A stretch of 64,000 bases of DNA, taken from the NCBI RefSeq assembly GCF_000150275.1, contig NW_002060943.1, forward strand, positions 10,497,064-10,561,063. The letters are read 5' to 3'. A model generated the notes under the pieces. It was not told the DNA's origin. It saw only the letters and a list, made by a program, of their open reading frames with translations, and did not search any database. Each line of letters begins with the position of its first letter. The stretch's first letter is position 1. The DNA comes from Trichoplax adhaerens (Eukaryota > Placozoa > Uniplacotomia > Trichoplacea > Trichoplacidae). The translations under genes were made by a program, and so were the position numbers. This document shows, in pieces, positions 23,351-36,900 of the stretch.

Positions 23351-26300
23351 ATGCCTCGATCGTTTTTAGTTAAGAAGAAGGCAAATCGGAAGAGCAGAAG
23401 AATATCGTGGCCTTCTTACGATAGCGATGAATGTAAGTTAACAGTAACTAAAAGTGTGCATGCTTTAAGTACAGCAACAGTAGCAGTGATGTACCTAATT
23501 ACAAAGTTTAGAACATTTGTTGTCTCACGTAATCCATGATAGACTGGTCTCATCTCAGATAGCGAAAATCAAAATGCTATGCTTCGATCATAAAAGCATG
23601 ACAAAATAAGTATCGGAAAACCACTGTGGATAGACTATTACTGAAAAAACTCATATTAACTTGTAAAAGTATTATTACTGTATTTGTAATCATTCAAGGT
23701 TTAGTTATGAATTGCATACCAAATACCTGTATTGATGCTCCCATTGCACTGTACACTGCACTTGAACTGTATTATGGCTTGTTCATCGAAGCATCCAAGT
23801 CGTAATCGTTTTCGAAATTAGTTAATAATGAACTAGTAGCCTATGAGCGTAAAAATACCCTATGCTCTGTAATTATACTGAGATGACTAATAACTATTTT
23901 CTAACCGCCGATATTTCTAGTAATAAGATAGATCTGCAGAAATTGACATACCTAGTAATCAGATTTGTTTACTGTTAAATTTACAACTATGAATCGTGTT
24001 ACTGCAGGTGTTAAAGGAATAACTGTAAAGTACGTGCTTTTATAGTTCAGTAGGTGTTGAGGGTTGAGTTAGCCTCCGTTAGAGGCCAGTAAAGTACGGC
24101 ATCTGCTACTTTGACCTCATAAATTCCAGACTGTAGTTGCATATCCATTGCTTTACAAATTTAAAATTATACATCTGCAGTCGGATTATATTATTATGTC
24201 GTACGTCACCATTTTTAGATCTCCGTTTCAAAAAAGCACTGCCTCTATTTTGTTAAACAGCAAAACAGTAAGAAAATAAATCTATATGGCAGCATCCTTC
24301 TACACAGACAGCAGTTTCACCCTGATCTTTTACCATTACATACATTTATTAACACCTGTTGCACCGGTCATTACAAATTAGAGTATGTTACCAGGTATAC
24401 GACTGTCTGCAATCATTGAAAATGTCTTTTCGAAAAGTTTATTGGTTACCAAGTATCATAATTTTTGTTATCGAATCCCCTATGGTCTATTTGTGTCGAC
24501 ATTAGCTGTGTACTTGTCCTGCGTTTTACAAATAATAAAAAACGCCCTATCCAGTGCATTCCATTTAGAGAGTCTCTTGGGACCCATGTCTGTTGGGATT
24601 CTGAGACCCGTTGTACTGATCTATTGAAATTCTCTAAGGAGTCTAACGACTGTCAATGCTAAGAATACTGCTTTAATGTTTTACGTAGTGCACTTTAGTA
24701 ATATTATAATAAATTTGGGAAGTTATGACGTAGAAGGTAGTAACGTAGTAACCAATGTCGAGATATAAAAGTATTTAATTACCTATAGTGTCTTATGTGG
24801 AGGAGGGAATAATTCCTTTCCCTCAGTGTATCGTAGTCAAGTAGTTCACCCTAACACTGGCTTGTAAAATGGGTTTGGACTGCGAAATGTTTATTGAGCA
24901 GTTCCCTCAAACGAGTCTATCGCTGATATTAATTTTAATGATTAAAAGTTGTACTTTAAACCGCAATTTCTTCAAACTGTCTATTGCTCTTTGCCAGTGA
25001 TATTGTAGTATCGTGTTAGTGATGGTTTATTATCAATTAATACACTTGTCGTCTCTATTGACCCCTGATTATAGATACTACTGCTTTTCAAAAAGTTGAT
25101 TCCAATAATTAATCGATTACCATTTACAATCACCTATACCGTAATCCTTGGGTAATTTGTTTCTTCGTTATAAAATAGGAACTACTGATTAAGTTAAATA
25201 TGAAGCTATATCTCTGCAGGGTTGAATAAATATGTATACTGCATAAATACTAGTAGCTTAAATCTTAGCATGCTGGCTTAGATTAATGGTTATACAGTAT
25301 TACCGTAAATTATCAGAACCTCTCTTTAGCATCTATTAATTAAGTCAGAAAGTGTCCTATAACTTTAATCGACCTATTAATCTTAAATGTGTTTTCATGA
25401 AAACATTAATGGGCTCTATGGATAGGTATAAATTAAAAACCTACTTATAACCTCAATTACGAATTGGCCATTATATAAAACTCTAGTGTCTGAAGTAACA
25501 ATTGAAATACGCTTGATCAGGATTTCTTTTCAGTAATGCAACATCGACTATATTAACTATTTAATAGCGGATTAAGCTACAATCATATATAACATTATTG
25601 TTTATTTCAGTAAATTAGCTGTAGTGATCATAACATCGCTTCTCATGTTTATTATTATTATTATGCAAGATTAGGTTTAAATGGTAGCTCGTATAATTTC
25701 CATCATATGACAGTACTATAATACTATCATAATTTAATTACAGTGATTGCAAATTTAATTGATTTTACAATACTATTTCTTGATAATTTATTGATATGAT
25801 AGCTAGTCACCCGCATTTACAGACGAATGGGCTGGATGATGAAGATGAGGGAGATGATAACATAGAAGAAAACAAATCTATGCTTGCTGACCGCTATCAA
25901 TCTTTGTCCGTCGGTAGTAGAACTCCAACTCCAACTAGCTCAGAGGAAGATGATAATAGACGTAAAGGAAACAACTGTATAATAACTAACCAATATAATA
26001 CTGCATCGATACCCACTAACATAACTGAAGAAAATATTTCAGTTCAGAAGGATGATACGAAAGATATGATCTATCATGATGGAAAAAATTTTGTATGTAA
26101 GCATTGTAACAAGGTATATGCATCACTAGGAGCGCTTAAAATGCATATTAGAACTCACACTTTGCCATGCAAATGTAAAATTTGCGGTAAAGCGTTCAGT
26201 CGGCCATGGCTGCTGCAAGGACATATCAGAACACATACTGGAGAAAAACCATTTGGATGCGAAAAATGTAATAGGTCATTCGCTGATCGTTCTAATTTAC

Positions 26301-26452
26301 GAGCACATATGCAAACCCATGCAGAAATCAAGAAGTATAGTTGTTATAAATGCCGTCGGACATTTTCTCGATGGTCTTCGCTTAAAAAGCATGAGAATTC
26401 GTCAAATTGTCAGGAAATCAAAATAATTCGATGCAATAATACTCTTAGCTAA
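23351..26452 (+). CDS. SNAI: Snail-family zinc-finger transcriptional repressor
   Basis: C2H2 zinc-finger repressor that binds E-boxes (CAGGTG type) and controls cell-shape change and germ-layer or EMT programmes in animals. The first coding exon starts MPRSFLVKK, an exact SNAG repression domain, followed by a basic, Ser-rich stretch. The second exon (in frame to 26452) has an acidic N-terminal part, then four zinc fingers: [51 protein letters not shown] and a last C2HC-like finger starting [17 protein letters not shown]. These match the last four fingers of Snail/Slug; the first finger of the five-finger forms is absent. The splice between the exons is not certain: donor GTAACT after codon ACA (exon end about 23446) and acceptor TTTACAG (exon start about 25823) keep the frame. 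The stronger donor GTAAGT at 23433 would need an extra small exon. Total about 240 aa. Confidence 0.9.
23447..25822 (+). other. Large intron of the Snail gene
   Basis: About 2.4 kb lies between the SNAG exon and the zinc-finger exon. The open frames inside it (24385-24662) resemble no family and lack splice context. No repeat array is present. A hidden small exon that would reconcile reading phases cannot be excluded. Confidence 0.5.
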
Positions 26453-29400
26453 CACAAGTTGGAATGGCATATCACCTATGATTATTTACGTAATGCAGTC
26501 TCGTTTGCGAACCGAGTAACTGCTTCACTGTGATAATTACTATCGAAAATTTTAAATTCGTATATAAATATAGTTATAATCCACTCTTACTGACACAACT
26601 ATCGCATTTCTTTGCTTATACGGGCATTAGCAGTATTGCAACAGGTACGTAAAATCTCAGATATTAACCTAATTAGTAAGTACGATATCGTAATACGTTT
26701 CATGTAGATAAATAACAAACAATATATTTAATAAATAATATGTACTTGCGACCTAACGCGACATGATCAAAGATACAATTGTACACTTAGCAGAAGATTT
26801 GCTGGAATTCGTAACCGATGAACAAACGCTTAAAATTTTACTATCCCTATCGCTGATAATAACGGATAACGAAGCTCGTTAACTTTTTGCTGTATTGATA
26901 TTAATCTGACGTATACCATTTATTTTAAATCGTTCATTGAAACCACTTTGTACTACAACTGAGTATTTCTTGACATAAAAATTATATAATGATTGGCTGT
27001 AACTGCAGATATACAGCAATACGTTTTACTAAAAAATATGATGGCTCCATCTTTTTTTTTGAATAAGATTGGACCATTGATAGCTGATCACTCACAGTTT
27101 TAAAAAAGTGTAATACTTAAAATACCTAATATCTTGTTATGAACGAACACTCAATAGTGAGAATTATAAAAGCCTATATCTAATGAATTATAACGGAAAA
27201 TGATTGTCGTGGCTATAAGTAACTTCATTAAGTACTTTTTTAATTTCACGCGCGCTAATTTTATACGTCAGTAGATTACCTGAGAATAGCACTGACTCTA
27301 ATTTTTCAATTTTTACGCGTATAGCAATCTATTTATTTTATATAACAATACATATCAAATATTATAGGGTAAGATTAAAGTGATGTGCAGTGATATGACA
27401 TGCCTTTCCCAATGCAGAGTATCTTCAATTTTGGATATCTGTTTTGCTGCGCACCACATATACGAACATGGTCTTAACCTAGCAATACTAAATCCATTTG
27501 CACTGTGTTGTATCATTGTTTTACTGTAGCTACAAACATAATTCGTAACATAACGTGGTTACTGACTATATACTAATTGACAATCAACTAATTCTGTTGT
27601 TAATCTATTTATTGGTGAAAATATCTGTATCTTGTCTAAACCATGTTACTACTGACGACCACGTCTCATTCGACGAGTAAAAAATTATCAGACTTATTTT
27701 TTCTTTCTAAGTTTATTTATAATAGATTTTATAAATTTTTTTATTTGCTAGTCTAATTAAATGAATGACTCAGACGTAAGAAAAGCATTTTTCGTATTAT
27801 TACCATAAATGCACAGCACATATTACGATATATAAAATCGTATAAATATCTGTATGCTAATAAGGACTTTCTTGAATGTATACATCTCTAAATTATATAT
27901 TATAATTGCTACGTATTTGCAACAATAAACTAATAGAAAGACTAAATTTTTTGTATGTCTCTGTGTTATAGAATGATGAAAATAGAAGTAATATCTCTAA
28001 ATTTAAATGGAAAGTAGTGCAGCTTGGTTAAACTATATCATCAATATCACTGTTATAATCTCTTGGATGAATTGATTGGCAAATCCTGATTTGTGTAATT
28101 CTTTCTATAACCACGATTTAGTTAAAGCATTGATATCAATGTAATTAGTACGCATTAATAGTACCGAATCTATTCGAATCGGTAGCTCGTTGATAATGGT
28201 GTTGAGGGACCCCCGGGGGTTAATCAGGAACAGGCTCCGAACTGCTATTCGCCAGAAAAATATACTAAAAATGCGTCATATACGCGTAGGTGATATCTAA
28301 TGACTCTTGACGATTACAAAATGGTCCTAAACGTTGTTTCATAATATAAAAAAGTAGATAGCGAACTACTTGTATTCTCATATATTGAAATGCGGCGATT
28401 AAGTGAACTATGAAAAGTCTTCAATTGATTATCAGATATCTGTGTATAGTACTGTTTGTACATGTATAGTAATCTACAGGTTAAAGATAACCTACCGATA
28501 GTATGCTAATATAATCAATGCTCAGAAATTAATCATAGATTAATAAATTTTCAATTACGTTTCATGAGATATAGGAACATTTAAGAGCTGTGGTTCGTCT
28601 ATAGGACTATGTAGTGTTTTCGTGCGATGAGAATAAATTTAACTTTAGTCAAGATTAGAATATGAATTTCCATATGATTTGACTCAATTTATGCATATCA
28701 TTTAAATAAGGAAAGAATAGTTATGCTATAAATTGTTAAAAATCAAAATAAGGCCAAAATTTGAAGGTGGGCAATTATTCCGATCTCATATGATAGACAG
28801 CAGAACTTATAGAGGATTGGTAAACAAAATCTTGATTTATATTACTTTTTTACTGTTATTCATTGTATCAAATAGTCTTTTACTGGAAACGCAAGTTTGT
28901 GGTTCAGTGAATTATTTTCTCTTACTTGCATTACGCTTGCAAGATACATCGCTGACGCAACATAGGAAACTGGCTATAACGGTAACATATGATTACATTA
29001 CACTATGATAGGATGGTGATTTGATAACAGATTAGCAATTCATAAAAAATCTTTTTAATGGATTAAGTATTCGATTTAACTTGTTAACAACCTTGGAGTT
29101 CCTTCTGTATGTAGGCTACTTTATTATTCAGTGGCGTAATTATATGAAACACTTCAATTAAATATTTTTTATTATCTGCTTTTAGGCGTATAATATCATC
29201 AATGATATCTACCTAACAGCGCGCCATACTACGGTACTTTACTGATATACTGTACAGTATACTGTAGTATTATCATGATTACGATCGTAAAGCGACTATG
29301 TACTGTAAGTTCTTGTTTGTTTTTTTATTATAAAGTACTTGTTAGTATTGAATCTTGGATAAATGATTAAATGATGGCGAGAGGAGAAAGCTAATGCCTA

Positions 29401-32400
29401 CTAAATTCTCAATGTGCAACATCGCGCTAATATAGATACCTTTGATTATATAGCTAGCTTTAATGGTCCTCCAAGCTTTATCCTCTACTGATATCAGTTT
29501 GACCACATTTTCAGTATAAAATTTAATATAAAAGAACAATAAGGGAACGCACGTAATTTATTAATAAGCCTGGTTGCATGAATTATTACCGTAGAGTACT
29601 ACACTATATTCATTTAATAGAGTAAAATGATATCTATAATATTCTAAAGAAGAATATCGCTCTATATTATGAAAATAATGAAAATGAAATAAGAGTATAA
29701 TTTTTTATTAGTTTATGCTCTAATGAAGATGCAAAATGAAGTACATGCTATTACAAGATCTAGTTGATTGGCTAACAAAATTACTTAGGATTGTAGTAAA
29801 ATTTTAATGGCATGTATAATTATCAGATAAAGTTTCTATACGGATAATATTTAAATGCTAAATGAATATTACTTCTTTTTGCTAGCATGAAGTATTCTAC
29901 TTCCTAGATTTGCTAAGATAATTCCTTATGCAATAGAGATCATACAAATGTGTACGAACGTTGACGATATTCTCTGATATTGTTGGAATCTATAAAGATA
30001 CAGGCAGATTGAAACCAACAAATAATAGGCCGTAAATACTGTGAAAAGATAGCTTTGATTACAAGATAAAGACTTCAGGCTAAGACCTGAAATAACCATT
30101 TACTAAAACTGTATGAAAAGGAAAATATAACACGGAATGAATGGCTAATAATTTTTAAACAAAAAATTCTGTTTTTAGGTAAATACTCTCATAATCTTTA
30201 CATATTTTTCTTGAATTGTTCAAAAAGTATTCTAACTAAATAAAAGTTGTTCACAACAATAATAGTAAAAGCGTCAGTGTATATTAAATTTAACAATAGA
30301 TTATAAAAGAATCCGTAGAAAACATATGCAATTCTGTCGAAAAATGTACATCAGGTATGTTTTGAAAGTGGCATTTAACATTATTGTAGTATTGTGTATA
30401 GAATAACTAGCTATCAAATAACCAAGGCTGCGATCAATTTATAAATGGCAAAAAATTTTTCGACTCTAACAAAAGATTTACTGTGCTATTTATAGAATCC
30501 AATCACTCCAATCTTTTTCATCGTTCACTTTGTATCTATTGTCTGGGCCTTTTTGCCATCTTTAAGACGATTTTGGCATTTTCTTTTCATTAACTCGATA
30601 AAATCCAGCTACGGTTCAATTAAATAAGGAGTTAATTGTTGGTTGTATTTAATTGACCCAGTTCATAGAGTTTTTTATCCTGTAAAAATTGAATGAGAAG
30701 CTAAAAAATAGGACAATGAACAAAGAATACAATTTCAAATATCCTACTTTGAAGCACTTTCTCTTTTATTATTACGCTCTATTTTTTAAGGGTTTACATA
30801 CCAGATCATACACTATTGGATTCATGGAAATTATGGATAGACATCATAACTATGATAAAATAGGTTGAATGATGCTACGTATTTAAAAAATGGTATTCAT
30901 TATAGTTAATGAAAGTTTATTTAGTCCTTGATACTACTCATTCATTCATACGATCAACTCTACCTTCTCTTCAAATCTGTTTACTGAATTTCAGTAACTT
31001 CTGTCTTTTACCCAAACACGAGAAAAATGATTTCCTTAACAAGTCGTCGAAAATCTTATTCATTTTAGATCGTTAAAGTTTCTTTTTAAAAGTCAACAGG
31101 TGTTGAGTCTCTCCATTCAAATCCTGATGACATCCCACTTCATCAGCGATGGCACTGGTAGACATAATACTATGATCAGCAAAAGAGAAAAAGATCGACT
31201 TAAAAATGAAACAATACCTTAGTTACGTCATGAAATATTACTATAAAGAATAACATACAGACAGTGGAAATCGAGTAAATATTGTATTGCCATACAAAAT
31301 TGGATTATGTTCTTCCAATCAAGTTGTCGTAGAACGATAGTACAGAAAAATTACCCTGAATTTTCATTTATCATCCTGGCTAACTATTGTTCGACAAAGT
31401 TTTTGTTTTAGTGAATAAGTAATGTGGATATACCTTGAATAATTTCACTAAATTCATTCTATTAGCATTTACCACGTCATTTATGTCTAGGTATTAAAAC
31501 AAAAATTTCTTTTCCATAGGGGTATACGCTATATCTACTTTGTGAATGACTAGCGTCTCATTTAGGCAATATAAAATCATTTCTTACTACGATATTACTA
31601 GAAAGAATATACTAGTAGAGTAGAAAACTTAATGTATAATAGGTTAGGAACGAATATTGAAATAGCAGTATCTAAAGGTACCTGTTTCAAGTGAAATCTT
31701 TTAATTTTGTTATTTTCGAAGAAGAAAATAGAAATTTAAAGCGAATCTAGGTAAGTTTGATTAAATTTATAGCCTCGATTCGTTTACTATAATTACCTTG
31801 GTCTACTACCGTGCCGGGCAGTTACCTGAAATTCGTTGTCTTGAATTTGTGATCGATCTGATGCTACTGTACTTCGTTGATATCATCAGGAGTAAGCTAG
31901 TAACTGGCATTAGGGATTGCTGTACTCTTGTATTAGCCTGATCTACGTCATGACTATAACGCTCATACAAGTAGTGTCAATGATAATGAAATGATCAAGC
32001 TGTTCCTTTTATTCACTTTCTTATTTAAAGAAGAGAAAATTTTATTCTCTGCCGTATACATTTTTGGCTCGCATTTTTGAAGCAAAAATTTTGTTTTTGT
32101 AAATAATGTTAATTTAGATTCTTAAGTTCTTCTAACTTTGTCCATATATGCCCTTTTTGATCATGTGAATTTAAGCAGTATTGAGAGACCATTTTGTATT
32201 ATTCAATAATTCATTCTTTCCGACTGGTCGTCAACTGAATGCATCGATTTCCTTAACATCTGCCTTTTGTATTAGTATATCAAGCAATTTAATATAGATA
32301 TTATAAAAAAAACTGCACCGATACTGCACTTTTTTTCAAGAATTTTCATTTTATCGTTTTCCTACAATATCGACAGGTCGCAACCTTTGATTCAAACCGC

Positions 32401-32463
32401 AACGAAAGTACGGTAGATAATTTTTCCAAACGATCAATTCCTTCTCTTAATCTCAATAAAATA
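26453..32463. other. Six-kilobase gene-free interval between Snail and Scratch
   Basis: This is the longest stretch in the window without a recognisable exon. It is AT-rich, with a T9 run at about 27051, one isolated TACTGTACAGTA unit (about 29250) and a 12-bp GC palindrome (ACCCCCGGGGGT at 28208). Open frames at 28733-29008 and 29342-29539 have no family resemblance and are probably chance. The interval is a good place to look for cis-regulatory elements of either zinc-finger gene, but none is visible by eye. Confidence 0.5.
28208..28219. repeat. 12-bp GC-only palindrome in AT-rich DNA
   Basis: ACCCCCGGGGGT is a perfect palindrome with a ten-base GC core, in a region that otherwise has very little G+C. 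No partner copy and no flanking direct repeat were seen. Confidence 0.6.
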
Positions 32464-33934
32464 ATGCCAAAGGTATTCTTGATCAAGAAGAGAAAGCTAC
32501 ATTATCCTTACTGTTCTGTACGTTCGGAGAAATACAACCATGATAAACACTGGGGAACAGCCATTTCAACCAAAACAGGTGATCATTTTTATTTTTATAC
32601 TTTTACACGTTTTCTTTCTGTCGATTTAATGATTTTCATGTAACTGACATATAACTATCCTTTTACTGATACAGTAGTCTGTCTTGTGACTCGTCATAAA
32701 TTTTAAGCTTCTTTTTGCTAATTTTAGTAACATCTACAACTTACGCTGTATTAATTTTTCATCTATAAGCTATCTTTGCCAGTAACTTTATTTTTCCTTA
32801 AGTTCCTTTCAATCTTATTTCAAATATGCAGTGATCTGGTAGTTCTCTCCTCAGTTGTTCTAGAACTTAGCGTAATTTTTTGCTTTTTTTACGTGAGTTT
32901 AAATTTCGTTCTTCTCACAGCCTGAATCTCCAATTATTCTGACATTTATTAACTCTATCTTGCTATTTCCTTTTCCTTTAATCGGATCTGATATCTCCTT
33001 AGACAATTGCAAGGTTGACGACTATGGCACAAATGAAAAAATTAAAATAGCTTGCGCTAACGGGAGTAAAGGGCACATTGAAGTTAGGACTGGCTTCATT
33101 GCGAAAAATACCAATCGATCGGTAGCTAACAATATCGACATTAATTCACGACAATCGTTGGATTACAATAACGTCGTTGAAGAGAAAAATCGCGGACAAG
33201 CATTTACTGAAAAAATCATTAAACCGTCAAGTAAACAATATAATATTGAAAGTCCTAAGAAACATCAAACAGATTTTACAAAACTTAGTCGAAGCTTAAA
33301 AGTTGCCAACGGTGCATCATTTCCAATACGGGAATGTGTAACGGCAGATACATTTCAAGTTAAAAATGGTCAATGTAACGCTAACAGCAATGACGATACC
33401 GAGAACAATAATTATTCTCATAATAACGCAAACAGTAGTAATGGCAAGAAATCTCGCTATACATGCGCTGAATGTGGCAAGCAGTATGCCACCTCATCCA
33501 ATTTATCTCGTCATAAGCAAACTCATCGTAGCTTAGATGGCCAGTTGGCACGACGATGTAAGTATTGTGATAAAGCTTATGTTTCTATGCCGGCTTTAGC
33601 TATGCACGTTTTGACACATGAGCTTGCCCATAAATGCAATATATGTGGTAAAGCGTTTAGCCGTTCATGGCTGTTACAAGGGCATATGAGAAGTCACACT
33701 GGTGAAAAGCCATATGCGTGTGCTACTTGTAACAAGCGTTTCGCCGATCGATCTAATCTAAGGGCTCATATGCAGACTCATTCTTCCGTAAAATCCTTCC
33801 AGTGTAAAAATTGTGGTAAATCCTTCGCTCTTAAGTCATATCTAAATAAACATGCTGAATCAGGTTGTTGTAAAAATCGTGGTCATCGAAAAGAGAAAGG
33901 TGATTTACATGAGCTTAGCAACAGTAGTGAATAA
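32464..33934 (+). CDS. SCRT: Scratch-family zinc-finger transcriptional repressor
   Basis: C2H2 repressor of the Scratch branch of the Snail superfamily, linked to neural fates in bilaterians. Two exons join perfectly in phase: 32464-32578 (donor GTGATC) and 33003-33934 (acceptor CTCCTTAG, a G plus AC making Asp). The N-terminus MPKVFLIKKRKL is a SNAG domain of Scratch type. A long low-complexity linker rich in Asn and Ser follows, then five zinc fingers: [68 protein letters not shown] and CKNCGKSFALKSYLNKH. The phrases ATSSNLSRHKQTHRSLD and SFALKSYLNKH are typical of Scratch rather than Snail. Total about 348 aa. An AATAAA motif lies at 33945, right after the stop. Confidence 0.94.
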
Positions 33935-36900
33935 TCAACAATCGAATAAATTTTAGCGAATTGCTTACTTAAGAAATGTGGCTGGTATATCTCCGACTAA
34001 TAAGAAAATTATCATAACTTATATAAACAGCAAGCAAAGAAAATTGACGAATCCCTAAAACAGATGTATTATGCAAAGATCGAAATATGAATGTGATTTA
34101 TATCAAAGTTTAGATCCATAAATAACGTATAATAATATGCTAGGCAAATCAAACAACCAGATTTGCAAGGAAAATAGAGCATTGTATATCTTATGTTGTA
34201 TAAACCAGTTTTGAAATAAATGATTATAGAGAGTGAAAGCTTCTAATAGGTTGCATAGGTAAGATCTGTTCGTTATTATCGATAACTATAGTTACTTCAG
34301 TATACAATAATATAATCATAAGCGAGTATAATATTACTGTTGTATTCGTATACGAAAGGCATGTATCCTACTTTATCCAAATCGATGTAAACGATATTAA
34401 TATTCGATAACATATCGTATAATGTTGTAGGATATCGCGGTGAAAATATGAATTAATTGTAACATTCGATATGACGACTGTATTAAGTTCATGGCACTCG
34501 TAATACTATTCTAGAAATGAAAGTAGAATCATGATCCTTATTTGCTTGCAAGCGTTGCGTATATTATTATTACGTGAATGTTAGCTTGCAGTAGCTATGG
34601 TGGTAAACACTGTTCCCTATTAGGAGTTCTTGTCAGTCCTTATTTCTTTATGTAAGTAGGAGCATTCGAATACTAACGTCAGTTGCTATACTCAATTAAT
34701 TTATTGATTAATTGAAGATATTATCATACTTTCATAGCTTTCCTTAAAGATAATTTTATACATTTTCACTGCTTTATAACTGACTATAATATATTTATAA
34801 ACTATCTGCTCTATTATTACATGAAGATAAACGAAGAAATTTTCTATGTTAAATGTATTTGATGTGATATATCCATCGTTATAAATATCCAGACCCTAAT
34901 TTTCAGTTTAAATCTCTATGAAATCTATACGAATTTACTAACAACCTGAAGAAATACATAATCTCTTTTAATGCCACAACGAAACTGTACAGAGATTTTG
35001 TCTTATCCTACATTTGGCAGCTAAAATGTATAGATTTATGATATGTTCAAATTTATGAAGATCGCCTCTTTGCGTAGAAAAATTATCTTGTAATAAATAG
35101 ATCTAAAAATTTATGTAGTATAATCACGAATATCTGCTTTCATGGATAATGTGAAAGTCCAAGGCTACATACATTAATTGCTTAATTATTATTGGCAACT
35201 TCTTCGCTCTATTCGATATATCATCGCCGATATACAATTATGCCGTGCTGTTATAATAAAATTTCATGCCGTAAGTTTCAAATTTCAGTTTATACGTATA
35301 ACTCTAAGCTTAATGCGGATACGATACTATAAATACTAAATACTGATACCGCCAAATAGAAAATTACATTACTATAATTCGTGGATATTGAAATTTACAG
35401 AATTCCATGACTACAGGTTGCAACCATCTGTTCACGATTCAAGTTTTGCTTCGAATTTATAGTGCTCATTAATATCTCATGAAAAATTCTTCAGAACAAA
35501 TTTCAATTGTTGTGTTGTTCTAATAATATTTTACATCTGCTTTGGCACAATATCGCGTCATAACTTGAAGCAGTGACATTTTTATAGTCTCCATTATTCT
35601 TAGCAATTATAGTCAGTTATTATATTTGAACCCCGAATATGCATTATACGGCATTCGTATGCATTAATTAATTATGTATTGTATACAGTGATGCATACCG
35701 AATCGACAATTTTAATTTTAAATTTTATTTTAAAGTCAGGTAGTACAATATGCGAGTAGTATACCATTTATAGTGTTTACTTGGTCAATGCACCTGTCGG
35801 TTAATTTACATGAGTAGAATAGCAATGATACGGTAACCTTTGTGAAAATTGTATTATGTCGAATGAAATGGTATAGACTATGTAGTCTTTTGATAATATG
35901 ATTATTGTTAATAATACAATGCATAGGACATACACTGAAAAGGGCTCACGTGCCATGGGTAAATTTTTTCGTTCAAAGAATGTTGCTTAAATCTGTCTAC
36001 CGTACCAACAATTTGTCTAAACATTTACTAGACTCTATAAATTTCACTCTGGTGCACCCACAGTACAGTAAATTACATTAGCACTACGTACTGTACACAC
36101 TACATACTCGTAGTATAATGTATTCGGCACTACAAGTAAGATAGCTAAGGTAGGGACTACTAAAGAAAGAATGGCTAAGGCTTACAAAGAGAGTGCATTT
36201 CACTGGAATATACAATAAATGTTTTTATAGAAGAGAACTAATTTTATTTTAAGAAGTATAGACAGGGATGAGGATAGTTCATGCAAACATGCGTGTAGAA
36301 GGCAGTCATGATGATAATGAATTATATGTTAGGTTCAGATCTGCAACTTCGTATTCAGACTTACTTCCTTATATCCAATTTCGGGAATTGACTACAACTT
36401 ATGTTTATACGTATGTATGATGTTATGTGCCCGGTACAAGTATTTATATGGTACAATAATCTTAGGGTATTTATCCATGGACTATTCAATGTTTCTCGGG
36501 AATATTTAGTAGTTCATATCCTATCTGAGTCACGGGTACAATTACTATAACAATGAAATGTGTTGTTGGAATTATTTGAAATTATTATTCATAGTAGAAA
36601 AAATATAGATTTCGAAATTTCGCTTCGATGATGTTCTGTGACTTTTTTAGGTGCTATTCATGCAATAATCACTATATTTAACTGCAGCGGTAGTATACAG
36701 ATTTAGCACAGTATGGTATAGGCTAGAGTCCCGATGCTGAGGCCTACAGAATAAGTGTTTTTCAGATATGACCTGCAAATGAACCATTACAACCATACCC
36801 GTCAAACAGTCTTTGCATCTTGTAATGAAAATTAAAGAGTGATAACAACATGGTAGTCTTCTAGAAGTAAACCAATTACTGATCAATGATACAAGGTTAT

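Noticed and set aside
24385-24662. Two overlapping frames of 65-80 residues inside the Snail intron
   Set aside because: They overlap in different phases, match nothing, and have no suitable splice signals linking them to the Snail exons.
28733-29008. 91-residue plus-strand frame between Snail and Scratch
   Set aside because: It does not start with ATG, has a Leu-rich low-information sequence and no recognisable domain.
36647-36886. 79-residue minus-strand frame
   Set aside because: Irregular Cys/His content but no zinc-finger spacing, no splice context and no family resemblance.
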